From Casuarius casuarius (Eukaryota > Chordata > Aves > Casuariiformes > Casuariidae): a stretch of DNA of 64,000 bases. Below, piece by piece: positions 27,501 to 42,400 of the stretch (position 1 is its first letter; each line of letters begins with the position of its first letter). Below the pieces are notes generated by a model. The model ran no database searches. It saw nothing but the letters and a program-made list of their open reading frames with translations, and was not told the origin of the DNA. Location of the stretch: the NCBI GenBank assembly GCA_003342895.1, contig PTFA01000024.1:955634-1019633 (forward strand). Direction: 5' to 3'. The position numbers and the translations under genes were made by a program.

Positions 27501-30500
27501 CAAACTTCCTGAGGTTTCTGTTGGGCAATTCCTTCAGCTTGTCAAGGTTCCTCTGAATGGCAGCCCTGTCCCCGATACTGATGTTGAACAGTATCAGCAC
27601 CACTCTTGTCCCTTGAGGAATGTTGTTAATAATCTGCTGTCAGTTGGATTTTGAGTCCTTGACTGCTAATTGCTCAGTCCAGCAGTCTAGCCAGTTTCTC
27701 ACCTTGCTGTAGTCTGCCAATCCAGTTCATGTTACCAATTTGTTGACAAAGATACTGAAAGATACTGTAGGAGATAGTGCTGAAAGCCTTGCTAAGGTCA
27801 AGGTTGAAGTCATCTGCTACTCTCCGTTCAGCTGCTGAGGCAGTCATTTCTGCATAAAAGGTAATCCGTCAAGTGTGTTTGGCCATTCATAAGTCTGAGA
27901 TGAGACTTACAAAGTGTGTTTGTCTGGCATATGTGTACTGTAGCAGCAATGTACGCAATGGAACCAGTACCAAGAGTCTCACTGGAAAGCAAACTAAAAG
28001 ATGCCTGATCTGTTATATCATGATTTACATCACTACATGGAAATTCACAAATCCTCTATCAGATTACTGGGAAGTGTGAATGGGCAGTTGTCAGTCTAGA
28101 ACTCAGGCTCCAGAGCTCTGTGTGTGTGTATACACACATATATATATATATGTATATATTTGTAAGCTGTGTTATTTGGGCACCTCACTTGCCAAGCTAT
28201 CATCACAAAACAAGGGGAGAGGAGGTTCTGTAAAAGGTGTAGCCTGCTGAATGACAAAGCTAAGTGTTATCTGTGTGGTCTAATTTAGTAAGTAAGTGCA
28301 AACCCGTCAAGAGTGAGTGATGCGTATGTTTGTGAAAGACCATACTACCTGATGTGGTCTAATAAACAGGTGGGTAGTCCAGCAGTTTTCCTAATGCTAA
28401 GAGAATAGCAGTGCTTCAGTTGCTTCTGACAGGGAATACAAACAGGATGACAGGACTTCTTGATCAGTGGCATCAAAGGTAATAAATCCTCAGTAACTGG
28501 CAGGGATATTTAGCTCACACAGGCAGATCATCAGACAGTGTTCTAGGATGTCTCACTGCATGACCAATGCTGGACTTCTCTCCACAAGTTGGAAAAAATA
28601 TCCCCTGAAACTTGGTGTTGGCAGAACTGACTCTGTCCACAGGTTAGTTGACAACCTTGGGAAAAAAGCAAGGCTAGCAGCAGATGATTCTCATAAATGT
28701 TTTCTGTGTGAAAAGTCCATATGTTATGTGGTTAAATTCTAAAAAAAATAAAACAGGTTCCTCCCTTCCCAGAGAGACCCAGCCATACAGGTATGAAAGT
28801 CATAGCCAAAAGAAACCTTCCTTAGCTCAGAAGGTTCTTTAAGGCCAAAATGATGAGACATATGTGGTAGCCCAGAAAATACCTTGGTGCTTTTATATTG
28901 TTTCATATGTGTTGTTGCATAAGCTAGTAAAAGAACTTTGGCTGGAGCTGTTCTCTAATCTGCGCAGTACCCAATGCTGTAGGTGTATTACAACATACAA
29001 AGTGAAGAAGAAAACACAAATGGTGTTTTGCTGTGCTCAGCCTATCACCAGTTCTCTTTTCTTATGATACAAATTCTTATGGCGAGAATTCAGGTGTATC
29101 TTGTTGCTGTGCAAAAGCATAGCCTGGCAAGTAAGGACCTAATCTTTGACTAGGGCTTCCGAGTGTTACTCTGGTATAAATGCCAAAGTGTTTGTTAGTA
29201 ATATCTAAACTGTCAGTGTATGTAGTAACAGCAATGTTCACTTGGTTTGAATGCAGAAATTGTGTTTTATAATGTATTTATGAAAATCTGTAGCTGAATC
29301 TGACTTTGTTCTTGGCCCAGAACAACATCCTCTGTCTACATACTGGTAATGCTAATTGCCTCACTAAACAGAGGGCTTGTGGAGATATTAAATGCCAGTT
29401 ATAAGTGTCCTATATCCTGCTGTGCATTATAAGTATGTAACTACGCTGAGGCAGGCTAAACTACTCTTGCAACAGAATACCCTCTTCACTTCAGAATAGT
29501 TGCCCTGAAATATTATTAGCATTGTAGTATTAGCAGCTGTTAGTGAAACTAACAGCTAGAACTCAAGGTGATGCAGCTGAGGCTTGATGGTCCTCCCATG
29601 CAGAAGTAATCAGAAGAGGGCCAGACAGGAGCAGGGTACAGTGTGTAATGAAATGGAGATACAGAGAGTTATGTCCATGCACAAAGTGGTTTTAGAGAAC
29701 CTTGCCTGCCTAATGCCACCGCAGTGGAAAAACACAAACCGGCTCCTTAGTTAGTGAATGTTGCTGTGTATGCTATCGGAAAGAGAATATTTCAGTAAGT
29801 GTGTGATCTGAGGTTTTCATTGTCAAGGATGCCATGCTGTTAAACTTTAAAATAAATAAAATAGGTAGACCTCATGACTTTATTAGGAGGGCAAAAGCAA
29901 GCAACGCTGAAACAGCTGGGTGACTTCTGTAGTAGATCCACACTGCTTAAAAACTCCATAAAAAGGGGTTTTTTTTGTTTGTTTGTTTTTTCTTTTTTTT
30001 AAAAAGCCTCCATACAAACCACATAAAGATACACTGTGGATTCGGGATAAAGTGATAACATGCTAATGATAGCTTGTTTTAGATCTGTCTTTTCCAGAGG
30101 CCAGTCTGCATTTTTAGAATTCCAGTCCAATTGGAACAATTGTAGACATCTTAAGCCAGTTCCCACTCTCTGAGCAAAGGAAGTTACATATGGTTAAAGT
30201 TCCTCTGTTTTTACCTGATGGAGAGCTTCAAAGATGACTTAATAGGTTAACATTTCTTTGGTAGATTTGATCAGTGGGGAAGCAAAAGACAGAACAGAAC
30301 AAAACAAACTGATTAAATTTTGTTGCGGCTTCGTTGGAAATTTTCAGAAATAGTTTCCTGCAACAGAGCTGTCCTGAAAACTTTCTCAGGTGAGAACTAT
30401 GTGGTTTAATAGTCCTATTTTGCTATTTTCTGTTCAGTTGCTCTTTCGGTTGCCTGTTAACTGGCACATTCCATCCATTAATCTTAAGCACTTTGACTTT

Positions 30501-33422
30501 TACTTGTCCTCCAAATCTTACTTAGCAGTATTCTGCTACCCCTGCTCTATAAAGGGAGGGGATTGAAACATGCAGTTATCATTTTATTATTTTTATTCTT
30601 AAGTTCCTGTGGGATCTCTACATGTCTGTGTGCATAGATGATACTACGTGCTACAGGGAAGGTTTACGCTGTAGGGCTCCCAGAAGACTGGATTTCTCAG
30701 TGGCCCAGACTGGAGGTGCCTGTTGGAGCACATTGTGTCTCCTTCCCTGCCCACATTCATGGATTTCCTCCTCAGAAAGCTGAAGGGAATGGCGTGTGCC
30801 CGGGTCTCCATCTGATAAGCAGCTGTGACTCTGCCAAAGGGTGCACCAGGGATCAGGACTCTGCAGTGTGCTGGGAAGGGAGTGCACCTGCCTCACAGTA
30901 TAGTTAATAGAGAACCCAGGTGATTAACCTGGCCCTAACATCATTCTGCACAAATGTCAGTGGGAGTTGTGCCCAAGATATGCCAGGAATTATAAATCTC
31001 CTGACTGTTCTGATACAGCGTGATCGTTAAATGGGCTACTTTTAGGCATTTAGGGGAAGCTGTGGAATGGAGGAGTGCTGATTTTGGGTTCTTTTCACTC
31101 TGGTGAAAGTCTTTATCTAACCATAATAGACCCGGGTACAGTATTTGTCTAGTCTATATGTTAATAGTCTGTGTATGTGGCTGACTAACCACGTCCACCT
31201 AGGAAAAACAGAAACTTGTTTTCAGCCATTTCTTGTGATAGAGTAAAGGAGGAGCCTGGCTTACTACCATGGACAGTAAAATGCAGTGTAAAGTTCATTG
31301 AACTTACACCAGAAACACTTTAGATTCTGGATGCTTTTACTGTGTCTTTACTGCTGAAGAAAATTTTGAAATTTTACTGCTGAAGCAAATCAAATTGAAA
31401 TCTGTATCCATAAAATGTTTGTAGAATACTGAAATAATTCCTGTCAAGTTAGTTTCTGGGGTCCTGGCACTGTGCAAAAATAGAATGAGAAGGTTATATC
31501 TAGTCCAGTAAAGTCTGAGGTAAGTTTCTCACTGTCACCCATTACTAAATGTTTCTGCAAACTAAATGTGAGTACAAGTGTATCTAAAGAGAAGAAAAAG
31601 ATAAAGGCAATAAAGATGACTTTATTTTCAAGACAAAAAGAGAAATCCTCTGGAAGGAAATCTGAGGGGGAATGTGATGTCTGTAAAGAGAATATTGTAA
31701 TTCCTTTTTTCCCCCTTAGAGTTGTAGTGTAAAGATATGCTTGTGCACAAGAGAGAATTACTTCCAGTTTGTTTCATCTGAGTGTGCAGGCTTTGCTCCT
31801 CNNTCTGCAATCTTTGATAATGTCTCCACTTCGTGTATCTCTTTGTCCCCCAACCCACATGTTTCTTTAGTACTGTGAAATACAAGCTCACCAGGCAAGC
31901 ATGGCATGTGTAGATAATACAAGCACTGAGGTTTTCAATGTTTGTTTTTAGAAATCAGCATGAATGAGACATTTCCCACTCTAAAGGGGCCCATTTAAAG
32001 CACATTAAGTTAATTGTCTCGGGCCCAGAATTTCATTAAAAACTGGGATGTTCTAAAATTCTAATGCTAGTTAAACTTGTGCTTGCCTGCATCTTTCCCA
32101 ATTTTTTTTACTCTTTCCCTGCCACTTTCTTTTTTGTATCTTCCTTCATAACCATCTTTGTTCTGGTCTTTGTCAGTACTCGTGGCATATAAACTTGGGT
32201 TAACAAGATTTTAGCTAGATTTATGTTCATTTTATTATTGAAAGGGTGTTTAGGTTCATGGCTGGGCTTGACATTAACAGCCTTGTAAACTCTATTTGCA
32301 GTGTATTCTGTGAGTCAGTATGGTGGGAAGGGAATAAGAACAGAGGAGGAGGGCGCTGGCTTCTTCAGGGCTTCATGATTTTAAAAACAAGAAAGTATAT
32401 CGGCCCATAGTTTTAAAATTCTTCAGCTACCAACTGAGCTTTGCTCTAAATCATGTACTTAAGTAGAACTTACCTTTACTGCATCAGTTTTAACTTTTAA
32501 ATACATTTCTCTTAACTGAAGCTAGACAAGTCCTTAATTGTTGAAATATACCTTCAGATTTCTTCTGACTATATCATGTAGCAATTTAGTTACCAGAATT
32601 AGCTTAACTATGAATATTGTATATATCTATTTATAGGAAAAAAGCACAGTACTTCTACCTTCTGTATTAATATTTGACTATTATAATGTGACAAAGGTAG
32701 TTTGTATGCAGTCAGTCTTTCTTAGTCAAGTACTAAGATTTTTGTCTGATAACATGATTTCACATTGCTTTCCTGTTAGTAATGGTCTGTCAGAATGCCC
32801 ACCCTTTCTCCTATGCAAATAACTTATAAAGATTATGTAGCTTGGTCAGCTTGAGAAGTTTGCCTGACAGAAGGATGAGCCATTTATGAAGTTACTTTTA
32901 GAGATGCAGTCTCTTGCAGTGAAAGTAAAATAACTTGCTTAAATCTTCCCTTCCTCCTGCTTGTTGTGAATTGGTCATTCATCTTTGTTTTTCCTTTTAT
33001 GCTACCTCCTGCACCTAAAAAATAATAGTGTGTGGGTGTGTGCATGTTCTTGTAGTTTTCCTTTACGCGTGTGCGCACACAAAACTTAAGGACAGTTCTT
33101 GCAGAAAATCATCTAGAAAGGTTTTTCTCTGAAATTCGCCACATCTGAGATTTACTTCCCAGCCCAAACAAACAAACAAAAAACTTTTCAATAAACTTCA
33201 TGGTTACACTGAGATTTTAACTTAAAAATTGCAAATTCCGTGCTGTCAGCTGAAAAATAAAATGCAGCTTTCTTTTTCCTTAAATTGGTTGTGCCTTGTC
33301 ATGCAAACCCTTTACATTTGAATAAGCCCATACGTTTTGAATAAGACAGCTATTGGAAAAGAAACTTCTGCAGCTTCTGCAACTAGGATCTGGTGGTTAC
33401 AGTTTTTTTTAATATATATATA

Positions 33423-33454
<32 letters not shown>

Positions 33455-36400
33455 AAAGAAAGCAGGAACTTTTTAAAGTTGCTTCAAGAGTGTATCACTC
33501 TCCTTAGGTAGTATTGGTTGGGGATGTTTTAGCAGAAAATATTCGGATGTTACCCAAAGGTTGTTTTGTGCAAAAGTGTCTTTGAAATGAATGCAAAATA
33601 CCCGCTAAATATAATTTAATTGTTGCTTCTCTTTTAAGAGATTAAGATTGGAAAGTGGTGAGCAAAGAAACTCGCATATGAGAAGTTCTGTGTTGCGACA
33701 TGCCCACTGGCAATGAAAGAACATCCTGTAGACTAGATAACGGTTCTATGCAGAATGCCATTTTATGGAAAGTACTTTAAGTTAAACTGGCACTGAAAAA
33801 AGGCCAACCTCTTTTATGCTTTCTTTAATGATCTGCTCTATAGGGTGGAAGAATCCCACATGCTCTGAGTAGCCTTGCAGCCCCTGAGCTCACAACCTAA
33901 ACTGCAGCTACCATGTTGTCATGGTAGAGATGTATGGGAGGGCAGGAGCATGTTGTAGTATATCCAGAAAAATCATTCTACATGGTTTCCATGTAAAAAA
34001 TGGTAACTATAGCTATACAGTAATCAGGAAGGCAGGTGATGCCCACAGACTATATTTTGGGTATAGCGGGTGGAATATAGCTTACTTCAAGGCCTCTTTT
34101 ACCCAGAAAGCATATCTGACTTGGAAGCTGACAACATTTAGAGACTGAGCAAGGACTGGGGGGAAGTATCGCACATGCTCGTTATGTTCTTTTACTGTTC
34201 CCTAAATTTTGGCTGTTGACCAATGTCTGAGACAGGATATTTGGCCAAATGGTCCTTATTAGGGTCTCTGAGAAGGAAGAAGGAACCTATCTTAGTGACA
34301 TAGTCCAAACACTTCAACTTATATAAAAGCTGTTATCTCCTACTGGAATCTATATGTTGTAACTTTGAACTGGAAAGATCTGTTTAGAACTAGTCCACTA
34401 TTCCTATGACACCATTTATCTAAAAATAACATTGTGGGAGAAATCTCAGTTCTTCTGCCTCCTCTGTAGTCCTTGCTTTGTAGTTCTCAACAAGTATGCA
34501 TGTGTTTATCAAGCTTGCCTTGTTCTCTTCAGAGTGGTAAAGATTTTTAAACTTACAGCCATCCTATTCTTCCTCAGCAAGATTTCACAGCTCTCTGTAT
34601 TTGTTTAGAAGTAGACAGAAGTGGTAATTGGATGTCATAATTTACACCAGTGAACTTAAATCAAATTTGTTCATTTAACAATGGTGGGAAGCTTGTGTAA
34701 CTTAGCATTAGCAAGTGCAACTGGTGGGTTCAATCTATTTGTGTCTATATCCATATCCTTTACTTGGTGTTGGGAGAGTAAATATGTAGGCGATGTAAAA
34801 ACAAATTTTAAAAAAGAAGAGGAACACAGAACTTGGGACGCTAAGTATGATGTACAATGGACAAAGAAGTTACTTGTTTTTCCCCTCACTTCTGGTAGGC
34901 TTCCACTTCTCGGAGCATTGTACATAAATTTCTAGCTGTGTAAATAAATATGGTCTTGAAACATGGCTTGTGATCCTTTGTATTGTTACTGACAACTCAA
35001 ATTTATGGTCTGCTGCTCTCAAGGAGAAAATTAAACTTGTACTCCCACTTCAAACTACTACTTATGTGTAACTCAGTGTTGATGTAAGCTGGTCCTAAAT
35101 AAGCATTCCCTTCCTTGGATTGTGGATTTTCAGATGCTATAGAGTAGCATAGGGAGAGAATGAGATTCTCCTGTAAAGAAAAAAAGAGAAAACATATTCA
35201 TTAGTAAAGAGGCAGTCAAGGGTCTTCAATCATCAAATTAGTTCTCTTTATTAGCTTGTCACAGCCTACATTTGTTGGTCTTAGAAGCCCTGTAGCATGA
35301 CCCAATTTGCCTAGAAATGGGGAAATCTGGTGAATGTTGGTATTACCAGTCAGTGGTTAACGAGTTGTACTTGCAGTCCAGTATTTTTTTTTTTTAAACA
35401 AATTTTAGTCAGAAATTTACTTCAGAAGAAATAAAACTGTTATTCTATGCCTGTGTTTTAAACCAGAAGGTCAGTCTGTCTGCGTTTTCCTCTCTGTTGA
35501 GAGGAGAGCAGTGACAAGACAGCAACACATCTTCCCACCCTACTCCAGGCGATGAGGCTTTTAAGTAGAAAAGTACCCTCTAGTAGCTTTCTGTTCCCTA
35601 GTCAAACCATTACAGGAGAAGAGCAATGCACCTTGCATCCCTGTTGGAGGGCCTGTCTGCCCAGGTCCTCCGGCCGTAGATCCCTGGAGCTGCTGATGTT
35701 GATTCTCAGAATTCCCCAATTAAAGCTTTATTGTGTGTAGTTAAGGTATGGCATATTGTGTTCAGCTGGTTCAGTGAATGCAAACAGATACCTATTCATA
35801 ATGCATGTTATATATTAGTTGGTAGGCAAGATGTGACTTCTTACCCTAAAGCATTGGTTCCTTAGACACTCATTCTATGCCAAGTTTTGCTAGAGAAGAG
35901 AGACCTAATTTTTTGTGAGTGAAGTTGGCTTTGCACATGATTGCTAGTTCTGCTTTCTGAACTTTTTATGAATTAGACAGTTATTGGAGATGGAAACAAA
36001 TAATGCATGGAGCAGAAGGTAGCTCTCGTCCCCTCGCAGCTGAGAGGCTACCCTCCCCATAAACTGCTCCACTTCTGGCACTGTAATTCTTATTATCTAT
36101 ACAGTGGCTCCGATGTGACAGAAAGGTTAGAGGATGTTTCAAAGCATATGATGCTGTAGTTTGGTATCTAGGGCCTGCTTAATTCTATTGTTATGGAAAA
36201 GGTCAGTGGTAGTAGGGGTTATTTAATGAAATGATTGTAGCTGCTGTATATCATGCTGAGCTCACAGCGAGTTTAGGACAGTTGAGTTGCACTTCCTCTT
36301 TGCTCCTAGCCAGTGTCTTCCAGGAGCCTGAAGCCTCCTGAATCCCAGGGAACTCTCACACTCACTCACCTGGCAAATGTTAAGCAGGGAGAGCTTGAGC

Positions 36401-39400
36401 AGATCTCAAAAAGTAACATTTATCCTAAAGCTAAAATAAAAGCAAACTCTGCTCTCTAAAACTAGTCCTACTGTGTAAGTTCAAGAGTCCAGTTTAGTCT
36501 TTTTCCAAGAACAGCCAGAAAAAAGTCTAGGAACAGGGCAAGCACAGAGTGATACTTTTGCAGTATGTGCTTCAAGTGGTCAGCGATGTGGATGTTTCTG
36601 ACAAGGAGTATTTCTTAATAGTGGTGGACCTAAAGTAGGTTGAAGTACAAAGCTTGCTTTGATGCACACTTGCACTAGGCTGCTCTCAAAACCCATGAGC
36701 AGACAAAGGACACCAGAACGTATTTCTTGATGAGACAAAGGTCTAAGTTACTCCATTTGTTGTAGTTGGTCACGCTGCCTGGATTTCAATTCCTGTAGTA
36801 CTTGTTACACAGGTTGCCTTTCCTAAAAGACTGTCACTAGTATTTCTAAGGAGACTTTTTTTTTTTTTTTTTTTTTACCCATTTTGAGAGACAATCTAGA
36901 AGCAGCTGGTCAAACTAAGACAGCTTATTAAATAAACCAGAAACAGATGATGATGATATGTATCTTTTTTCTTTTCCCCCTCAAGTTACTTGACCTTCCT
37001 TTTTTTACCTCCAGCCAGCTGAACAAAGCTATTCACTGTCTGAATTTGTAGGACTCTGCTTGCCAGTTTTGGGATGTGTATTGTTATGGGCTTCCCATTC
37101 TTACTGCAGCTGTAATGTTTTGGGTCTGCCAAGGATGTTCATAGGACATGCATAGCAAGTCTCTTGGCAAGGCGCTTCAACGCACTGAAATCCTCAAAGT
37201 GTGCCAGCGTCTCCTGAGACGTATAGGAGCAACAACCTGTAGTCTTTTCCTGGTTTTCTACTCCCTCTCTTCCTTTTGAGTTGAGGGAATGGTTTTGGCT
37301 GCCTCTGCCTGTGGTGGCAAAAGGGTAGGCTAAATAAAACAGTTGGATTCGGATAAACTGCATTTATAAACAAACCATCGCCCCTTCTCACTGCTGGCTT
37401 GCAATAGATGATGATCCAGTTGTACTTCTGTGAATGGGCAGTATTTCTTTCTTGTATGTGTACAATAGTTGCTTTTTTTTTTTTTTTTTTTGAAATCTGG
37501 TAGGTGCATACCAATTTCACACATTTCTCAGAAAATAAAACGTGTATTTTTAGAATGATGTTTAAAAATCCAGTGCTAATTAATAGAAGCAAGAGTTGGT
37601 GAAGAAGAAAAACAGTCTGTTTGGTTTCTGGGAGTGACTATGAATCCAGTTAGTGTAAATGGCAGGGAAGGCCTGTTTGGACTAATTCTGTGGTGTTCTC
37701 TTCCTCTCAGTGACTGGTACTGAATAAGGCTAGTGTATGTTACTTTAAAAATGGTATTCCTTTCTGGGTTTTTTGTTTAGATTTTTTTATTTATTGTTGG
37801 GTTTTCTCTGTTTTGTGTTCAAATAAACTATAACATCCTATTGTAGAGATTGTAGAGATCTGCACTGGCAGTTTTTCATGCTTTTGTGTATGAGTGTGCT
37901 CAGCTCGATGATGAGAACTGGAAATGGTATTAGTGATGAGTCACATAAGTATAGGAGCAGGTTGTCATTCTCATAAAATACAAATCCCGTGGAAGTGTCT
38001 GAAGCAACTACGGACTTCCCAAGCAACCAAAGATTTGTAAATCTTTAGAAAGGATAAGCAAGCATGTGAACTGTTTTGACTCTCTTCCTTCCTCAAATGC
38101 TTTGGTTACAAATAAACCGTGCCTAGTTTTTAAGAGTCATTGGTCATTCCCATGGTTCTGCTCATTGGGTACTGACTCTAAATTGGATTGGCTGATATAA
38201 TTTCTGAAGTAGGTAGGCACTTATTTAATAGCGGGAAATTGTTACTCTTTTTTGGGGGGGGGGGNGGGGGGGGAGACAGACAGACATGGCCTTAGGAGTC
38301 CAGAAATGTGACGATAAGCAGTGGGACTAGTGTAGTAACTGTGTCAGTAATAGTGCATCTGTTGCTGAAACATCTAGGTCTTTTGTATCTCAAGAAATAG
38401 CACAAATTGACAGAGACAGGGCTGTACTAGCATTCAGGAGGCTGACAAATGCAAATACAGAGCATAGGATAGTCCTAACACTTCAAAAATGCTGCCCAGG
38501 TACTGTACCATTTAGTCTCTTTTGCTATTATCCTTAAACAAGCTTTTGTTTTCTTATCAGTGATTTTAACTTCTTCCAGTAGCTTATCAAGAACAGCATG
38601 GTTAGAGTAGTTTTTGCTAACATTTTGTGAAGCATGATCTCTTTTGCAGTCTCTCCATTAAGCAGGATATTTGGGAAGATAAAACAAATAATAAGACCTT
38701 TACCACCGCCCCAAATAAGAAATGTTACCTATTTTTTTTGTTTTGGTTATTGTAGACCTGTAATCTAGTGTTGCATTGGGCTCTTCTGGTTTTGTTCTGC
38801 TTACTTATGTGCCATGCTGAGTATTGTCAGATATGTCTGGTTAACGTGTGTGACTAATCTGTCTTTTCTAATCCTTCCGAATACCTTGGTGACTTTCTTA
38901 TATTAAAAAAAGTGTCCTAGCTCCTCTTGGGATACCAACTGTGTTATTCATTACTAATGCTGATTCAGTCTGAGTCTTTAGATAATCCTTTCTGTCTCAG
39001 TAGACCATGAGAATGTGATATACTGACAGCAAGGCATAAACTCACACAAAAGAATCTGATGTACTACGGTTGTTCATACAGATATTTATCTGATCCCACT
39101 TTCAGATACTTCCGTTATTCTAGTAAACTATACCTCGAGAGTGTCTGTTTTCTGAGCAGAGACAGCTGCCTTTTTTGCTGATAATTTATAAGGTTATGAA
39201 GGATACATTTACATTGCTTACTGTAGTCTGGAAAGTGCTTTACTCAACAGTCTGGTTAGGTTAAACTCACATTTGGTCATGTCTGCAAGGCTACTTCTGC
39301 AATGCTACTTTGATCAGTCATTCTGATTAAATCGTTCTGGGTACATAAATAACATGTTGGTAACTCTCAAATTCTGTTAGAATGGGAATCAAGCTGGGTG

Positions 39401-42400
39401 GTGCTGTTGGCGATCCTCTTGCAGGAGCCAAGTTCCAAAATAGCTTCAGATTTGCCAGCTTGAATTGGCGATGGTAAATCGGAGTACCACAGGGCAAGCA
39501 TACTGCTGGTGCTTGCTTTAGAAAAAGGGAAGCACTCCTAAAGTCTCATTAACCAGAGCAGTGTTTTGTTGGAAGGCAGTGTGTTGCCCCACTGTTATGG
39601 ATAAACTAACCCCTTGTTGTCTTACTGAAATTTGCACATATGATACTAAACTAGATAGGTATTTAATGTCTCGGTATTTCCATCGTCCTTTTCAGAAATA
39701 CATCAGGAGTGTGTGCACACAGGAGGCAATTGTAATTCTCTGTTTTGGCTAAGAATTGTACACATTGGCAGTACTGAGCCCTGCAGTAAATTCAAGTACA
39801 GATTACAAAGCCTAAAAGCCAAAGAGTAGTTTACATTAGCACAGAAGCCTATTTGCCATGAATGTGATATAAAAGTTAGAAGTGATAAAACAGGATTGAT
39901 TTCTTGATCTTCTTGATTTTCTGTGTCGGGACATTCCCCACATGAGGGGCATTACTGCAGTTCCTAGGCATGAAGTCAGCGTGCAGCATATGGCTGGCAC
40001 AGGAGAACTGTAGTGAGTGTGTCGCTTCTCCTGAGCTGAAGTGGACCTCCACGCGAACTTAAATGAGCAGCCCTAGTCCGAGGAGTACTGACAGCAGGTC
40101 TGGCACGTTGTGCAATAGTCTTGCTTCATTTCTTAGCCATAAAACCCATCAAAAATAAGATTTTTTTTTTTTATCCTAAACGAAACTGTAAAGCACAAAG
40201 TTAGAGTAAATTTCCTAACAAAAGAAACCAGGGAGGGTAATCCAGGCTGCAGGATCTATAGATGACTGGATTTCTTTCCTGTTAGATCTGGAGATCAGTT
40301 TCATTTCTTCAGCTTAATTTCTGGTTTTGGTAGATCTGTTTAAAATACTAATACTCTGCTATGAGCTGTGGCAGTGCTAGTAAACTTAAAAATCTGGTCA
40401 CTCTACTAGAAGCTGTATGATCTGGCTCTGTTGCAGTACTAACTTTGATGTCCCATTACTTGCCCTGAGAGACACAGTTGCAAGCACAGGTCCGTCTTGA
40501 TTGCTTGGAATATAATTTGCTGATTAGCTGGAGTCAGTTCTGGTTTGACAGTGAGAAATGGCTTCTCAATACACAGTTGATTCAAAGCTTGGGAGGAGGT
40601 TTAGCTGTTCACTTCAGGTAGAGAAACAAAAGTTATCTAGGCCTTACTGATTAAAGGAAATTTTATCTCTCTGCTGAATCTCTTTACATGCGGTAAATTA
40701 CTGCTGTATGGAAAGAAACCTTACATCATCCTTTATAGATACGCTACTTAAATCATCCCTTATAGGAACACTGTCCAGTAGTGCAGGCTAAGCAGATCTA
40801 AGAATTTATTTTAATTGTTAATAGTAGATTTAATACTCCTCAGAAGCTGGAAATGCTAGAAAATAATTGATGGCTTGGTTCATGGGAGTATTTATCATTT
40901 ATATGGCCCTCACACAAACTATAAACAGTCTAAACGCTAATGCCGGAAAGACCAATTTAGATCTGTACTTAATGCTAGTCTATACTTGGCTCTTCCTTTT
41001 GTTTCCCATGAGTGCAATTTTACACTGATAGCAGCAGGAATGAGTGCTGCTGATGGCAAGGCACAAGCAGTCTTTATTTTCAAATCAGAATACGAGATTA
41101 CTTGCAGAAAGTCTTAAATGACAGAGGCATAGCTTATGGCATTTTTAGCAGTACCTGGACTCTTGTTGTTTTAGGATATATGGTACTGAATCAGTGCTAG
41201 TGCTGCTGTGGGGGAGCGGTTAAAGAAAATGACACTGCTCTACCTCAGATTGTAGGATGCTCCAAATAGCTTGCATGCGATGGATGGTCGTCATCGCTAG
41301 TAACTGGATTTGGGACAGCCCTTGTGATCTGCTTCCATTCAAATGTAGCCAGAGGCTAGTGTCCGATTATTGCTGAGATAAGATGCTTTATGTTTTAGCA
41401 ACTGCAGTATTGTTGGGCTGTTCTGACTGGTTGGGGATTTTAAATACTACATAATAATTATATACAGGAATGTAATACCATATATAAATATATTAATACT
41501 GATCCTGCACTAAGCTATCTCACCTTTTAGATCACTGATTTATGTTTTTATGGGAAATGACGAAGGATTTGAGGAAACTGGTGCTATTAATCAGCACTCG
41601 TCTCACTTGAGGACTTTTGACATGTAATTCACTTAACCTGTTGGCTTTAAGGTATTCTGAAGACAAGCCTGTGCACTTGGTACTCACTCTGACAACAGGC
41701 AGTCCCTGGCTGAATGAATTTATAGCCTATTCTCATAGAAAGCTGCTTCTCTGTAGGAAACCATGTGTTTTACAGCTGTATCCAGCTCCATGCAGAAGAC
41801 AGAGCTGAGACGCCATCAGATCTCCAATATATGTCCTTTGCTACTAGCACTATGGCAGTCTGTATGGCAAATGAGGAGTAAAGCACCAAGGAGAGACGTC
41901 TGAAATTCTCATGCAGTAGAGGGAAGGACAGCTGTACAGAAGGGCTGGAGGACACAGAGACAAAGACTCATAGGAGCGCTGTTGAAGGACTTGCTGGATA
42001 GCTTTTACAGGTTGTCTCTGGATACAACCAGAGAGAGGATGACGCTTTACAGATGGAAATTAAGTTGAGACTGTGGTCCGTGCTGGATTCCGAATAAAAG
42101 TAGTATGTTTTTTCTTGAATAAGGTTTGTTGCTGGTGTGTCCCCCCCCGACACTTCCGAACATACATTACTGCAGCAAGACCTGCCCTCTGTTTTGGAGG
42201 GCAGAAGGGCTAGGGTGGGGGAGAGGGGTTGGTGGTGTTTTTTCTTGCCTTTTGAAGAAGGATGTGCTTTAAAAGCAAATATCTGTGGTTTCTCCACTCT
42301 GTAACTTGTCTAGACTTACATAAGTCAGACTTTTTTTTTTAATGGAACAGTGTTTTTTCATAAAACAAAGCTGAATACTAGCTTCTTCACCAACGCACTT

